A DNA stretch of 64,000 nucleotides from Bacteroidales bacterium UBA1680 (GTDB taxonomy: Bacteria; Bacteroidota; Bacteroidia; Bacteroidales; UBA932), in contig DCKG01000029.1 of NCBI GenBank assembly GCA_002320605.1, positions 5,406 to 69,405 of the forward strand. The letters are read 5' to 3'. The position numbers and the translations under genes were made by a program. Positions 26,645 to 35,629 of this stretch are shown piece by piece. A model generated the notes under the pieces. That model worked only from the letters and a program-made list of their open reading frames with translations, was not told the origin of the DNA and searched no databases. Each line of letters opens with the position of its first letter. Positions within the stretch are counted from its first letter, which is position 1.

Positions 26645-27931
26645 CTATTTATTATATGTGTGCATACTTTCAGTTGAGGATGGCAGGTGGTTCACTCCGT
26701 ACCATGTTATCTGAATAGATAAAAAAGATAATATTAAAAATCCAATTATTACCCCATAATGTTTCTTTTCTATCGGTTTAAGGTGGAGACAGACCAATGT
26801 CAGCAGCCAGGTGACAGCTGCCCAGCACTCTTTAGGGTCCCAGGCCCAATAGTTGCCCCAGGCCTGCTGTGCCCATACGCTTCCGCAGAGCATTCCGAGA
26901 ATAAGAAGCACAGACGTCGTGCGCAAAAGCTGGTCTGAAAGCTTGCGCAACGTTGACTTCGATTTAGCGAACAGAGATATGATGGCTAGAAGCACGGAGA
27001 TTGCCATGGCAGAATAGGCGACCATATATGCGATGAGGTGCGGCACAAACCAGAGGCTGCGTAGAGCTGGTGGCAGCGTTCCAAACTTGATTTCGGCGGT
27101 GCTCGCTATGGTAAAGATTGCGGCCAGGATCATGACTGCAGGGATTAATACCTTCTTTTTCCAGCTTCCGGACAGCATTAGCGCTGAGCCAATGGCAAGA
27201 AGCAGCATGCCAAGGTATGTGAGTGGTAACCAGGGATTTCGCACTACTCTAAGGATGCTGTAGGCGGCGTGTTCCATGTCATATGCTTCCTGGTAGATCA
27301 TGTATCTCTTGTATCTGCAAGGATGATTAACGGAGGTTGAGAGGCAGGTGGATCTGCCTGCTTCGGTGGCTGAGGTGGTTGATCCGGACACGAGATCCCT
27401 TACGATTAGTTTGCTTGTAAATTGCTTAGGGCTTGTGCCATCCTCGTGGTAGTCAATTTTGAACTCTTCTAGCTTGATGGAGAACGGCAGTGGCACGCTC
27501 TTCATCTCTTGGGTGTATGCGACATTCTGCTCTCCTGCACTGTAGACCTGTATGTTTGCCTCGATGGTGTCTGGAGCACCCCAGAAGGCGGACCAGACGA
27601 TGATGAACATTCCCGCATGGGCGAAGATGAATGCCGAGCTCTTTTTCCAGTTGCGAATCCGCTCAAGGATAGCAAGCTCCAGGCATAGCTGAAGTGCAAG
27701 CACTGCGACGAAGAACGGCACTGTTAGGTGCAGACTGATGCCCCAAATACCCTCGACCGTCATCATGATGCCAATGGCAGACATGACCATGATGCCTGCT
27801 TTCCAACCAGCAAAAGCCTTGATTATCAGATTCTCTTGCAGGTACTTGCGCAGCAGAAATACTGCTAGGACAAATACAACCCCCAGCATCGCTGACACGG
27901 GAAATTGGAAGAGTTGAATGAATGATGACAT
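26645..27931 (-). CDS. CcsBA/ResB-CcsA-type cytochrome c synthase
   Basis: It carries haem across the membrane and attaches it to apocytochromes c (system II). About ten membrane helices flank a soluble ResB-like part (IKLEEFKIDYHEDGTSPKQFTSKLIV). The C-terminal half has the CcsA tryptophan-rich WWD block (WGNYWAWDPKECWAAVTWL) and conserved His in LRSLWFVPHLIAYM and KKHYGVI. At 428 residues it is a short fused form. It precedes the peroxidase by two bases and is probably co-regulated. The haem-motif lipoprotein at 12422 would be another client. Confidence 0.9.
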   Translation of the reverse strand: MSSFIQLFQFPVSAMLGVVFVLAVFLLRKYLQENLIIKAFAGWKAGIMVMSAIGIMMTVEGIWGISLHLTVPFFVAVLALQLCLELAILERIRNWKKSSAFIFAHAGMFIIVWSAFWGAPDTIEANIQVYSAGEQNVAYTQEMKSVPLPFSIKLEEFKIDYHEDGTSPKQFTSKLIVRDLVSGSTTSATEAGRSTCLSTSVNHPCRYKRYMIYQEAYDMEHAAYSILRVVRNPWLPLTYLGMLLLAIGSALMLSGSWKKKVLIPAVMILAAIFTIASTAEIKFGTLPPALRSLWFVPHLIAYMVAYSAMAISVLLAIISLFAKSKSTLRKLSDQLLRTTSVLLILGMLCGSVWAQQAWGNYWAWDPKECWAAVTWLLTLVCLHLKPIEKKHYGVIIGFLILSFLSIQITWYGVNHLPSSTESMHTYNK

Positions 27932-27973
27932 ATCGCGAATCGATTCAATCGTGTATTTTCATCTACGTTATTA

Positions 27974-28288
27974 TCAAAATGATGAGCCTTTCAACTTGGA
28001 ATCCTTTCTGGCTTCGGCCTTGAGATTCCTCCTAAGCCCAAAACCGTTCCAATAGACTTTTTCATTGAACAGAAAGAGTTTATTTCCGCATATGTCATAA
28101 CGAGATGCTGCATCAATCAAAGCAGCTTCAGCATCAAACCTCCTATATATTAGAGCTGAATGAAATCTTTCTGGATGTGGCTGTTTCCAACACTGCGGAA
28201 ACCTACCGGGGCGATGATGGAGCCCTTCCCAATCCGGGAATCTACTATATTGGCCTGATACTGTCTTGTCAATACTTCCATAAAGCAC
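27974..28288 (-). pseudogene. Unrecognised decayed reading frame
   Basis: This stretch has no clear gene. The minus strand holds a 104-codon frame whose later half (AALIDAASRYDICGNKLFLF) reads like protein, while another minus-strand frame over about 28260-28150 reads ANIVDSRIGKGSIIAPVG, hexapeptide-repeat-like. Protein-like text split between frames suggests a frameshifted relic. No family is certain. The area lies between ccsBA and a transposase fragment, and no gene is called between 27932 and 28430. Confidence 0.25.
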
Positions 28289-28430
28289 TCAATTTGTCCG
28301 CTGTAAAGATAATGCTAATATTGTCCGTAAACAATACAAGTCAGGAATTTTATATTTCATTGTCCATTACTTGAAGGAACTTGCAGACTGTCTTTACCTG
28401 CAACAAGTTGACTCACAAACACAGTGAACA

Positions 28431-28577
28431 ATGTATCAATTACGCACAGGAAAGCAGAAGCTTTATTTCAATGAGGTCATCCGTCCTCATTATGAAGAAG
28501 GGATGGGCGAAGACAGGATCTCACGTGTTCTTCCGATAGGACATGCCACGGCATCAAGATGGATTGCTATCTTAACC
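28431..28577 (+). pseudogene. Transposase N-terminal fragment (insertion-sequence remnant)
   Basis: Forty-nine codons from ATG 28431 (MYQLRTGKQKLYFNEVIRPH, then YEEGMGEDRISRVLPIGHAT and ASRWIA) look like the helix-turn-helix start of a Bacteroidota insertion-sequence protein. The reading then breaks into unrelated text over the 3' end of the LytTR regulator gene. No DDE domain, terminal inverted repeat or target duplication was seen, so it is a scar, not an active element. Confidence 0.45.
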
Positions 28578-28587
28578 TTATCCTGCC

Positions 28588-29319
28588 CTAGGCTTTCGAG
28601 ATTATGGAAGAGCCGGAAAGGGCAGAGTAGAGTCCCTGTTCGTATGTTTCGCCGATCGGGATCCTATATTCCCCGATCAGCGCCCGGCTTCTTTCGATGG
28701 CGTCTATCTTCTTGATGTTCACAATGTAAGAGCGATGTACCCTGACGAATGTGCTCCGAGGCAGCTGGTCTTCCAGATTTTTCATTCTCATGAGCGTCAG
28801 CACCGGGGCAGAGCCATCGTCCAGGTAGATTTTGACGTAATCTTTAAGACCTTCGATGAATAGTATGCGTTCGAACTCTATTTTCTGCAATTTATATTCG
28901 CTTTTAACGAATATGCTGCTGACCTCTTTCTCTGGCTGAGTGGCGGCAGAGCCCTTTTGCAACTCGATTTCTTCCTGGGCATGCTTGGCCGCGGCTAGAA
29001 AATCCACGTAGGATACAGGCTTGAGCAGATAGCCGAGGGCATGGACCTTATAACCGTCGATGGCATAGTTGCTGAATGCTGTGGTGAATATGACCCTAGT
29101 CCTTTCCGGAAGCATCCTGGAGAGATCCATCCCGCTCAGGTTCGGCATTTGGATGTCGCTGAAGAGGAGATCCACTTCATTATCCTGCAGGAAGGCGAAA
29201 GCCTCCTTTCCATTGGAAAAGCTTCCTTTCAATTCCAGAAAAGGAGTTTTCCTGACATATGCTTCCAGCAGCTGTACGGCCAGCGGTTCGTCATCGACGA
29301 TTATGCAAGTGATGTTCAT
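28588..29319 (-). CDS. LytTR-family response regulator
   Basis: A receiver domain has the acidic pair in CIIVDDEPLA, the phosphoryl Asp55 in LLFSDIQMPN and a conserved Thr/Lys region (VIFTTAF, YLLKPVSYVDFLAA). A LytTR DNA-binding domain fills the C-terminus (FVKSEYKLQKIEFERILFIE, FVRVHRSYIVNIKKID). The length is normal (243). The start overlaps the kinase stop by one base. It is the last gene of the tolC-macAB-type operon and likely controls it or a related efflux function. Confidence 0.93.
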   Translation of the reverse strand: MNITCIIVDDEPLAVQLLEAYVRKTPFLELKGSFSNGKEAFAFLQDNEVDLLFSDIQMPNLSGMDLSRMLPERTRVIFTTAFSNYAIDGYKVHALGYLLKPVSYVDFLAAAKHAQEEIELQKGSAATQPEKEVSSIFVKSEYKLQKIEFERILFIEGLKDYVKIYLDDGSAPVLTLMRMKNLEDQLPRSTFVRVHRSYIVNIKKIDAIERSRALIGEYRIPIGETYEQGLYSALSGSSIISKA

Positions 29320-30353
29320 TAGAATGACTCGATTTTAAGAATGCTCTGATACGTGGTCTGGACGACCCCATATTCGTATGAATATTTTCCAGGATACAAC
29401 ATGTCCAGGCGTTTCTTCAGATTCGAGATTCCTATGCCGGACCCGCTCCTGTCCGAGTCGGTCTTCGGAAAATTGCTGTTTCTGATGGTGCAGATGACGT
29501 GTCTGTCGTCTTCCGTCATGTTTATGTCGATGAACGAAGGCTCGCTGTCGCTCACTCCGTGCTTGAAGGCATTCTCCACCAGTGGGATGAATAGCAGGGG
29601 GGCCACCTGTTTGTCCGACGCTGTGTCCGGCAGTTCCACCGTCAGTTTCACATTGGGCGTGAGCCGGAGGCTCGTCAGCTTTACGTAATCTTTCAGGAAT
29701 GCCGTCTCTTTGGCTAATGGCACAGTGTCGTGGTCGCTGTCGTACAGCACGTAGCGCATGAGCCCGCCCAGTTCGTGGACGGCTTCCTGAGCCTTGTCCT
29801 GGTCTATCTGAATCAATGAATATATGTTATTCAGCGTGTTGAAAAGGAAGTGAGGGTTAACCTGGCTCTTCAGATTCTGGAGCTCCACCTCGGCCTTGCC
29901 TTTCTCGATTTCCCTTCGTGCAGCCTCATTCCTGTACCATTCCAGGGTCATCCTAACGGCCACTGCCACGCCGACAATCGCAAGGTATATGACAAGATTC
30001 CTTGCCGTGAAGCTGACGGTGTCTATAAACGACCTAGCCCGCATGTGCATGTCCGGCATCGGGAAGAACAACCGGAAAGAAGTTTTCACCAGAAAGTCAG
30101 AGATAAGTATCAGGGCTATGTTAGTCACTGCGAACCATCCGAATTTCTTCGTGAACAGGAATTTCTTTATGAGCACGAAATAGTTCACGTAGAAAACCAG
30201 CATGAAAGAGAACAGCACCGGCAGGAAGCGGGCGTAATTCACGCCTCCGTGCAACGGGTGGCCTGGGCGCGGCGAATAGAACGGCATGGCGAATATGACA
30301 ATCCATATTGCTACCTGGATGATTATGCCGATGTATTTCCTGAATCCTTTCAT
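29319..30353 (-). CDS. LytS/YehU-type sensor histidine kinase
   Basis: Four N-terminal membrane helices (residues 8-135) lead into a His_kinase (PF06580) domain with the phospho-accepting His168 in SQVNPHFLFNTLNNIYSL. A GHKL ATPase follows (VPLVENAFKHG, then SDRSGSGIGISNLKKRL). There is no extracytoplasmic sensor domain of note. It is paired with the LytTR regulator (one-base overlap) and follows the ABC permease by 32 bases, which is unusual and suggests that the efflux pump and the sensor share a signal. Confidence 0.93.
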   Translation of the reverse strand: MKGFRKYIGIIIQVAIWIVIFAMPFYSPRPGHPLHGGVNYARFLPVLFSFMLVFYVNYFVLIKKFLFTKKFGWFAVTNIALILISDFLVKTSFRLFFPMPDMHMRARSFIDTVSFTARNLVIYLAIVGVAVAVRMTLEWYRNEAARREIEKGKAEVELQNLKSQVNPHFLFNTLNNIYSLIQIDQDKAQEAVHELGGLMRYVLYDSDHDTVPLAKETAFLKDYVKLTSLRLTPNVKLTVELPDTASDKQVAPLLFIPLVENAFKHGVSDSEPSFIDINMTEDDRHVICTIRNSNFPKTDSDRSGSGIGISNLKKRLDMLYPGKYSYEYGVVQTTYQSILKIESF

Positions 30354-30385
30354 TTCTTCAAATTTAAATATTTTTTGAATATGTT

Positions 30386-31606
30386 TTATTCGTATCTCAG
30401 GGCTTCGATAGGGTCAAGGTTCGATGCCTTGCGGGCAGGGTACCAGCCAAAGAATATTCCGATGAAGGTGCAGACAGCGAAAGAGAGGATTATGCTCCAT
30501 GGCTGTATGTGGATCGGGTAGGCGAGTAAGGCTTTCACTACGAACGAAGCCCCCACTCCGACTATAACCCCGATTATGCCGCCCATGACGCTCAGCAGAG
30601 TGGCCTCTATCAGGAATTGCGCCAATATATCCATGCCCCTCGCTCCGATACTCATCCTCAGTCCTATCTCTTTAGTCCTTTCCGTGACGGAGACATACAT
30701 TATGTTCATGATTCCTATGCCACCGACTATCAGGGATATCGCTGCGACTGCCGCCAGCAGCGTGGACATTAGATCACTGGTGCTCGTCATCATTGAGGCG
30801 AGCTCTTGCTGGGATCGGATCTCGAAATTATCACTGTCGCCGTCTTTTAGCTTATGGTTCTCCCTGAGGACTTTCGTGATTTGGTCGATGGCCTGATCGG
30901 TATAGTCTTCGGAAAGCGCCGAGCAAGTGATTCCCTGCAGGTAAGTCACGGCCTGGATTCTTTTCATAACGGTAGTATATGGAGCTATGAGCAAGTCATC
31001 CTGGTCCATGCCCATGCTGTTATTGCCTTTGCTTTCCAGTACCCCCACGATTTTCAGGGGAATACTGCCGAAGCGTATTACCTTCCCGACGGGGTTCTCC
31101 CCATTCGTGAAAAGATTTTCAACGACGGTCTTTCCTATAAGGCAGACTTTCGCCGCCGTCTTGATGTCCTGCTCGGAGAATGTGTCTCCGTCCTCTACTT
31201 TGTAGTTCCTTATCTCCAGGTAGTCGAGGTTCACGCCGTAGACTGAGGTAGGTGTATTGTTCGAGCCGTAGACGCACTGGCCGGAGGCATTCACGGTCGG
31301 TGAAGCTAGGGAGACGTAGCTGCATTTCTCGACAATGTCTTCGAAATCCTTTACTTTCAGCGTCTGCATGTCGTCAGCGCTCAGCCTCACTCCGCCTCGT
31401 CTGTCCCCTCCAGGGGAAATCATTATCATGTTCGAGCCCATCTCGCTAATTTCTGCCTGGATGCTCCTCTTCGAACCCTGTCCGATAGCAAGCATCGTGA
31501 TTACGGATCCTACTCCGATGATGATTCCAAGCATCGTGAGGAATCCTCTGAATTTATTGTTGCTTAGCGCTTTCAGCGCTATCCTGAATAGATTTCCGAA
31601 ATTCAT
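30386..31606 (-). CDS. MacB-type ABC transporter permease
   Basis: The N-terminal helix (FLTMLGIIIGVGSVITMLAIG) and the large periplasmic MacB_PCD domain are followed by an FtsX-type three-helix unit (LLAAVAAISLIVGGIGIMNIM, then EIGLRMSIGA, FLIEATLLSVMGGIIGV). MacB proteins drive periplasmic substrates (antibiotics, lipoproteins, toxins) through TolC. Its ATPase is a separate protein three bases upstream, unlike E. coli MacB. It belongs to the operon 34983-28588. Confidence 0.93.
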   Translation of the reverse strand: MNFGNLFRIALKALSNNKFRGFLTMLGIIIGVGSVITMLAIGQGSKRSIQAEISEMGSNMIMISPGGDRRGGVRLSADDMQTLKVKDFEDIVEKCSYVSLASPTVNASGQCVYGSNNTPTSVYGVNLDYLEIRNYKVEDGDTFSEQDIKTAAKVCLIGKTVVENLFTNGENPVGKVIRFGSIPLKIVGVLESKGNNSMGMDQDDLLIAPYTTVMKRIQAVTYLQGITCSALSEDYTDQAIDQITKVLRENHKLKDGDSDNFEIRSQQELASMMTSTSDLMSTLLAAVAAISLIVGGIGIMNIMYVSVTERTKEIGLRMSIGARGMDILAQFLIEATLLSVMGGIIGVIVGVGASFVVKALLAYPIHIQPWSIILSFAVCTFIGIFFGWYPARKASNLDPIEALRYE

Positions 31607-31609
31607 GGC

Positions 31610-32350
31610 TTAGTCGTTTTCAACCGGGAGCCTGCTTAGGGCATCGGCAGCGTCCAGCACATTTTTGTTCGACTCATCGCTGATGACCTTTCCGTCCCGT
31701 AAAGTTATTGTCCTTGTGCTGTATTTCTCAAGGTCAGGATTGTGCGTCACGAAGATGATTGTCCTGCCTTCAGCATGCAGCTTCTGAAATAATACGAGTA
31801 TCTCGAAACTGGTTCTTGTGTCCAGATTTCCGGTTGCCTCGTCTGCGAGTATCATTGCCGGATCGTTCACGAGCGCCCTTGCGATGGCGACTCTCTGCAT
31901 CTGCCCTCCAGACATCTGGTTGCTTTTGTGTTCCAGCCTGTCGCCAAGCCCTACGGCCTTCAAGGCTTCGACCGAACGGGCATATCGTTGGTCTCGCGTG
32001 TATTTATTGTTGTACATCAGAGGCAACTCCACGTTCTCGATGGCAGTGGTCTTCGGGAGCAGATTGTAGTTTTGGAACACGAAGCCGATTTTCCTGTTCC
32101 TCAGGATAGCCCTCTGGTTCTTGTCCATGTCCCTTACGGAGACGCCGTCCAGGAAATAATCTCCTTGCGAAGCCGTGTCCAGGCATCCAAGTATGTTCAA
32201 GAGAGTGGATTTCCCAGATCCGGATTTCCCCATGATGGTCACGAATTCTCCTTCTCCCACCGTGAAAGAGACACCCCTGAGGGCATGAACGATCTCGTCC
32301 CCAACTATGAAGTCTCGCTTTATCCCGTCAAGTTTTATTATCTCTCTCAT
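31610..32350 (-). CDS. MacB/LolD-type ABC ATPase
   Basis: Walker A is GKSGSGKST, the Q-loop follows FQNYNLLPK, the signature is MSGGQMQRVAIARAL and Walker B is MILADEATGNLD with the switch His in FVTHNPD. This is the macrolide/LolD subfamily that powers FtsX-like permeases. It lies five bases after the adaptor gene and three before the permease. The leader ends in AAAGAATATG, the recurring initiation context of this region. Confidence 0.94.
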   Translation of the reverse strand: MREIIKLDGIKRDFIVGDEIVHALRGVSFTVGEGEFVTIMGKSGSGKSTLLNILGCLDTASQGDYFLDGVSVRDMDKNQRAILRNRKIGFVFQNYNLLPKTTAIENVELPLMYNNKYTRDQRYARSVEALKAVGLGDRLEHKSNQMSGGQMQRVAIARALVNDPAMILADEATGNLDTRTSFEILVLFQKLHAEGRTIIFVTHNPDLEKYSTRTITLRDGKVISDESNKNVLDAADALSRLPVEND

Positions 32351-32355
32351 ATTCT

Positions 32356-33567
32356 TTATTTTTTAGTGCTGTCTTTCTGATTGTTGCCGTTTCCCCTAGG
32401 GCCCGGGGCAAATGGGCTTCTTTCGGTAGTCGCTGTCTTTTTAGCTGTTTCAGCGGCAGAGAGACCTGCTACGACGACCTCGCCTTCTTCAAGACCGCTC
32501 GTGATTGAAGTCCTGTCTCCGCTGGACGGCCCTGTGACGACTGTCCTAGGGGAAATCTCATTCCCGTTCAGTACCCATAAGGTCCTGGTCGTGTCGCTTG
32601 CCTGGACGGCGCTGCCTCCCACTTTGACATCCAGCTCTTTCAGGATTTCTTCGTCCGGCGTGAAGCGCAGAGCCTTGGTGGCAACGGAAAGCACTCCGTC
32701 TTCCTCTAGAGTGTAAATCGTGACGTTAGCCGTAAGCCCAGGTTTGAGTTTAAGGTCTGGATTCTTGGCATCTATCACGACCTCGTATGTCGTCACGCTC
32801 GTGCTTGTCGTGGCTTCGAGCCTGACTTGCTGCACGGTTCCGTTGAATACATCGTCAGGGTAAGCATCAACTGTGAAAGAGACCCTCTGACCTACGCTCA
32901 CCTGTCCGATGTCGGCCTCGTCCACATCGGCGATCACCTGCATGTCGGTGAGGTCCTGCGCTATAGTGAACAGGGTAGGGGTTTCGAAGCCTGCTGCAAC
33001 TGTCTGGCCTTCCTCGACAGCCCTGCTGATGACCACTCCGTCGATAGGGGAAGTGATGGTCGTGTAACTTAGGTTCCTGACGGCTTTATCGTAAGAGGCC
33101 TGAGCCTGAATCAAGGCGTTTTTTGCGCTCTCGTATTGATAAAGCGCTTCGTCATATTCAGAATCGCTGACCAGTTCTTTGTCATGCAGCGTCTTTATCC
33201 TATTGTATTCTTTTGTCCTGTAGTCGCTCTCTGTCTTCGCCGACCCAAGGGTCGCTGTCGCGGATTTCAGCTCTGCCTGAAGGGTGACTTTATCCATTTC
33301 TGCAATGACTTGTCCAGCCTTCACCACGTCATTGTAGTCGGCATAAAGCTTGTCGATTATTCCTGACACCTGGGTACCGACTTCCACTTCTGTCACGGGT
33401 TCTACCGTGCCAGTCGCAGTGACTGAAGATGATATGTCTATCTTCTTTACCGTGTCGGTCTCCAGGGACACAGAATCTTTTGCCGTCGGGCGGAATGCAA
33501 GCCAGAGAAGTGCTGCCAGTGCAACTGCCCCTATTACTATCCAAGTGATTTTAGTGCTCTTTTTCAT
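32356..33567 (-). CDS. MacA-like periplasmic efflux adaptor
   Basis: A membrane anchor (ITWIVIGAVALAALLWLAF) precedes a biotinyl-lipoyl-like half (VEVGTQVSGIIDKLYADYND), a coiled-coil hairpin (residues 105-165), the second lipoyl half (YTTITSPIDGVVISRAVEEG) and a beta-barrel domain. The protein would bridge the ABC permease and the TolC channel. A Lys/Pro-rich tail (SPFAPGPRGNGNNQKDSTKK) ends it. Its position between tolC and the ATPase fixes the role. Confidence 0.93.
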   Translation of the reverse strand: MKKSTKITWIVIGAVALAALLWLAFRPTAKDSVSLETDTVKKIDISSSVTATGTVEPVTEVEVGTQVSGIIDKLYADYNDVVKAGQVIAEMDKVTLQAELKSATATLGSAKTESDYRTKEYNRIKTLHDKELVSDSEYDEALYQYESAKNALIQAQASYDKAVRNLSYTTITSPIDGVVISRAVEEGQTVAAGFETPTLFTIAQDLTDMQVIADVDEADIGQVSVGQRVSFTVDAYPDDVFNGTVQQVRLEATTSTSVTTYEVVIDAKNPDLKLKPGLTANVTIYTLEEDGVLSVATKALRFTPDEEILKELDVKVGGSAVQASDTTRTLWVLNGNEISPRTVVTGPSSGDRTSITSGLEEGEVVVAGLSAAETAKKTATTERSPFAPGPRGNGNNQKDSTKK

Positions 33568-33579
33568 ATTCTTTATTAT

Positions 33580-34983
33580 TTATTTGTTGTCTATATCGTA
33601 TTTCCCTTGGTAAATGTCCAGCAGCGAGAGATTCATCAGAGTCATGTATTTGCTCTGCAGGACTTGCTGCTTGGCGGAAGTCATGGAGTTCTCGGCTGTG
33701 ATGAGCTCGACAGTGTTCTTTTTCCCGACTTGGAATGACTCGCTGGTGAGCTCATAGCTCTGTTGCGCATAAGATGCCTGCTCCTTTGCCGATAGGTACT
33801 GAGCCTGATAGGATACTGCGTTGAGGTAGGTGTCCTCTATTTCTTTCAGGAGCGCTTTCTCGGTGCTTTGCTGAGAGAGTACCGCATTGTCGGCAGCAAT
33901 CTTCGCCTTGTTGACAGCCGTCTTCGTTTTTCTCCCTTGGAATATAGGGATGGAAAGCGTCAGGCCGAGGCTTTCGTTCATGTTGTTCTTTATCTGTTCT
34001 GCCATGGATGTGCCTGCCCCGGACACGTTCGTGCTTCCGACAGCTGCATTAGCGGACAGGGTAGGGGAATATCCGCTCTTCGCCTGCTTGATGCTCAGGT
34101 TGGCTGCATCCACGTTCAGCATTGCCTGCTTAACTTCCGGCATTGCTTCCATCGCATTCGAGAATACTTCCTGTTTGGCAGGCAGGAGCGCCAGCACATC
34201 GATCTCCTCCGTCCCCGGCTCCGAGACATCGATCTCGTCGTTTATTCCGAGCTCGAGAAGTTGCTTGAGCTGGAGCTTGTAATTGTCCAGGCTAGTCTTA
34301 GCCGTGACTACCTGATAAGAGTCGCTGGCATACTGGCTTTCCAGCTGCGCCACATCCACCTTGCTCAGTTCTCCGGCCTCTTTTAGCTCCTTCGCCCTGT
34401 CCAGGCTGGCTTTGGCGGACTCTGCTGTGCTTTGTGCCACCGAGATTGCCTCTTTTGCATAGAGGCATTGCATGTAGGCCTGAATTATCGATATGACTAA
34501 ATCTTTCTTGCTTGTCTCTATCGACAGGGAGTCGATGCTGTTCTGAAGCTTGCTCTGCTTTATTGCCGTGCGAAGGCTGCTTCCGCTGAACAGTGTGACG
34601 TTGGCCCCGAGATTATAGTTGCCAGTGTAGCTGTTCTTCGACGTGCTGTAAACCTGCGAGCCGACGACGGTATTCTGATTTTCGGTGAACGGCCTGTTCG
34701 TCACTCCCTGGGTGGTTGAAAAGCTCAGGGTAGGGAAAAGAGCTGCTTTCGCCTGCTGCGTGTCTTCCAGGCCTGAGAGGTAGTTATTCACGTTCTGTTT
34801 CAAGGTTATGTTGTTCTTTAGCGCATAATTTATGCACTCGTCCAGCGTCCACATGCTGTCTGCATCCGCGACTAGCGTGGCTCCGGTGGCTGAACGCACG
34901 AATTGAGCGCTTGCAGTCGGGCAAGCGAAGGATGCCAGGCATGCAAGCGCAGAGATAAATGAATTAATGACGCATCTTTTCAT
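33580..34983 (-). CDS. TolC-family outer membrane efflux protein
   Basis: A signal peptide (INSFISALACLASFACPTASA) precedes the two-fold TolC repeat: LDECINYALKNNITLKQNVN and coiled-coil helices, then VKQAMLNVDAANLSIKQAKSGYSPTLSANA. It forms the outer-membrane duct of the pump. It is the first gene of the operon and follows two hairpins (35023-35073). The start uses the context ACGAATATG. Confidence 0.94.
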   Translation of the reverse strand: MKRCVINSFISALACLASFACPTASAQFVRSATGATLVADADSMWTLDECINYALKNNITLKQNVNNYLSGLEDTQQAKAALFPTLSFSTTQGVTNRPFTENQNTVVGSQVYSTSKNSYTGNYNLGANVTLFSGSSLRTAIKQSKLQNSIDSLSIETSKKDLVISIIQAYMQCLYAKEAISVAQSTAESAKASLDRAKELKEAGELSKVDVAQLESQYASDSYQVVTAKTSLDNYKLQLKQLLELGINDEIDVSEPGTEEIDVLALLPAKQEVFSNAMEAMPEVKQAMLNVDAANLSIKQAKSGYSPTLSANAAVGSTNVSGAGTSMAEQIKNNMNESLGLTLSIPIFQGRKTKTAVNKAKIAADNAVLSQQSTEKALLKEIEDTYLNAVSYQAQYLSAKEQASYAQQSYELTSESFQVGKKNTVELITAENSMTSAKQQVLQSKYMTLMNLSLLDIYQGKYDIDNK

Positions 34984-35022
34984 ATTCGTACCCTTTTTGG
35001 TTTTTCTGGCACGAATATACTT

Positions 35023-35073
35023 AGCCGTCCGAACGGCTTTATGCGAAAATCGACCAAACCCGAGATTTGGTCG
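35023..35073 (-). terminator. Tandem hairpins between the TPR-like gene and tolC
   Basis: In transcript order, an 8-bp perfect stem (CGACCAAA 35051-35058 with TTTGGTCG 35066-35073, loop of 7) is followed by a 6-bp stem (AGCCGT 35023-35028 with ACGGCT 35033-35038, loop of 4). The first begins 26 bases after the stop at 35099 and is followed by ATTTT. It could terminate the upstream unit, or the 8-bp palindrome could be an operator for the efflux operon. Confidence 0.5.
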
Positions 35074-35098
35074 ACGAATTCCGTTGTTTGGAGATGCC

Positions 35099-35629
35099 TC
35101 AATATGCTTTCTTCATTCCTTCCTGGAATTTTTCATATAGAAATTTCGTCAAGCTATTGTCAGGCTTCAGCTTCAGGGCCTTCTCGTAGTTTTCGATTAC
35201 ATTCAGGTAGTAGCGTTGCCCATTTGTCGCAGGGTCTTGCACTATCCTGACCATGTACAGATAACCTCGCAGGGTGCATACATCGGACATGTCTGCATTC
35301 TGCATCTTCTCCATCCTGCCTATCTGCTGCTGAGCTTCCTTCAAGAAGCTTTCTGCCTGTGCGGCGTGGGGATTCATCACTGAGTAATTCAGGCATTGCA
35401 ATCCAATTTGGTACTTTGCCTGGAGGCTGTCAGGAAACATTGCGTCTATCCTTTTCAGCTTGGCGATGCAATTCGCATAGGACTCGGGTGAATCCTGCTG
35501 GATTGCGGATACAGATTCTGCGATTAGTGAGTCCAGGCTTGGTTCCTGGGCAAGAATGTTGCAACTGGCAGCCATCACGAAGATTGCAGCGATAGCAAGT
35601 GCGTAGCACTTAAAAATTTGAGATGTCAT
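35099..35629 (-). CDS. Secreted TPR-like protein of unknown function
   Basis: After a signal peptide (ALAIAAIFVMAASCNILAQ) the 176-residue protein is all-helical, with TPR-like spacing (YANCIAKLKRIDAMFPDSLQ; YLNVIENYEKALKLKPDNSL). The stop lies 115 bases before the tolC start and its start overlaps the TonB receptor's 3' end by 20 bases, so it is coupled to the receptor. I infer a periplasmic or surface accessory of that receptor; no family is recognised. Confidence 0.7.
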   Translation of the reverse strand: MTSQIFKCYALAIAAIFVMAASCNILAQEPSLDSLIAESVSAIQQDSPESYANCIAKLKRIDAMFPDSLQAKYQIGLQCLNYSVMNPHAAQAESFLKEAQQQIGRMEKMQNADMSDVCTLRGYLYMVRIVQDPATNGQRYYLNVIENYEKALKLKPDNSLTKFLYEKFQEGMKKAY

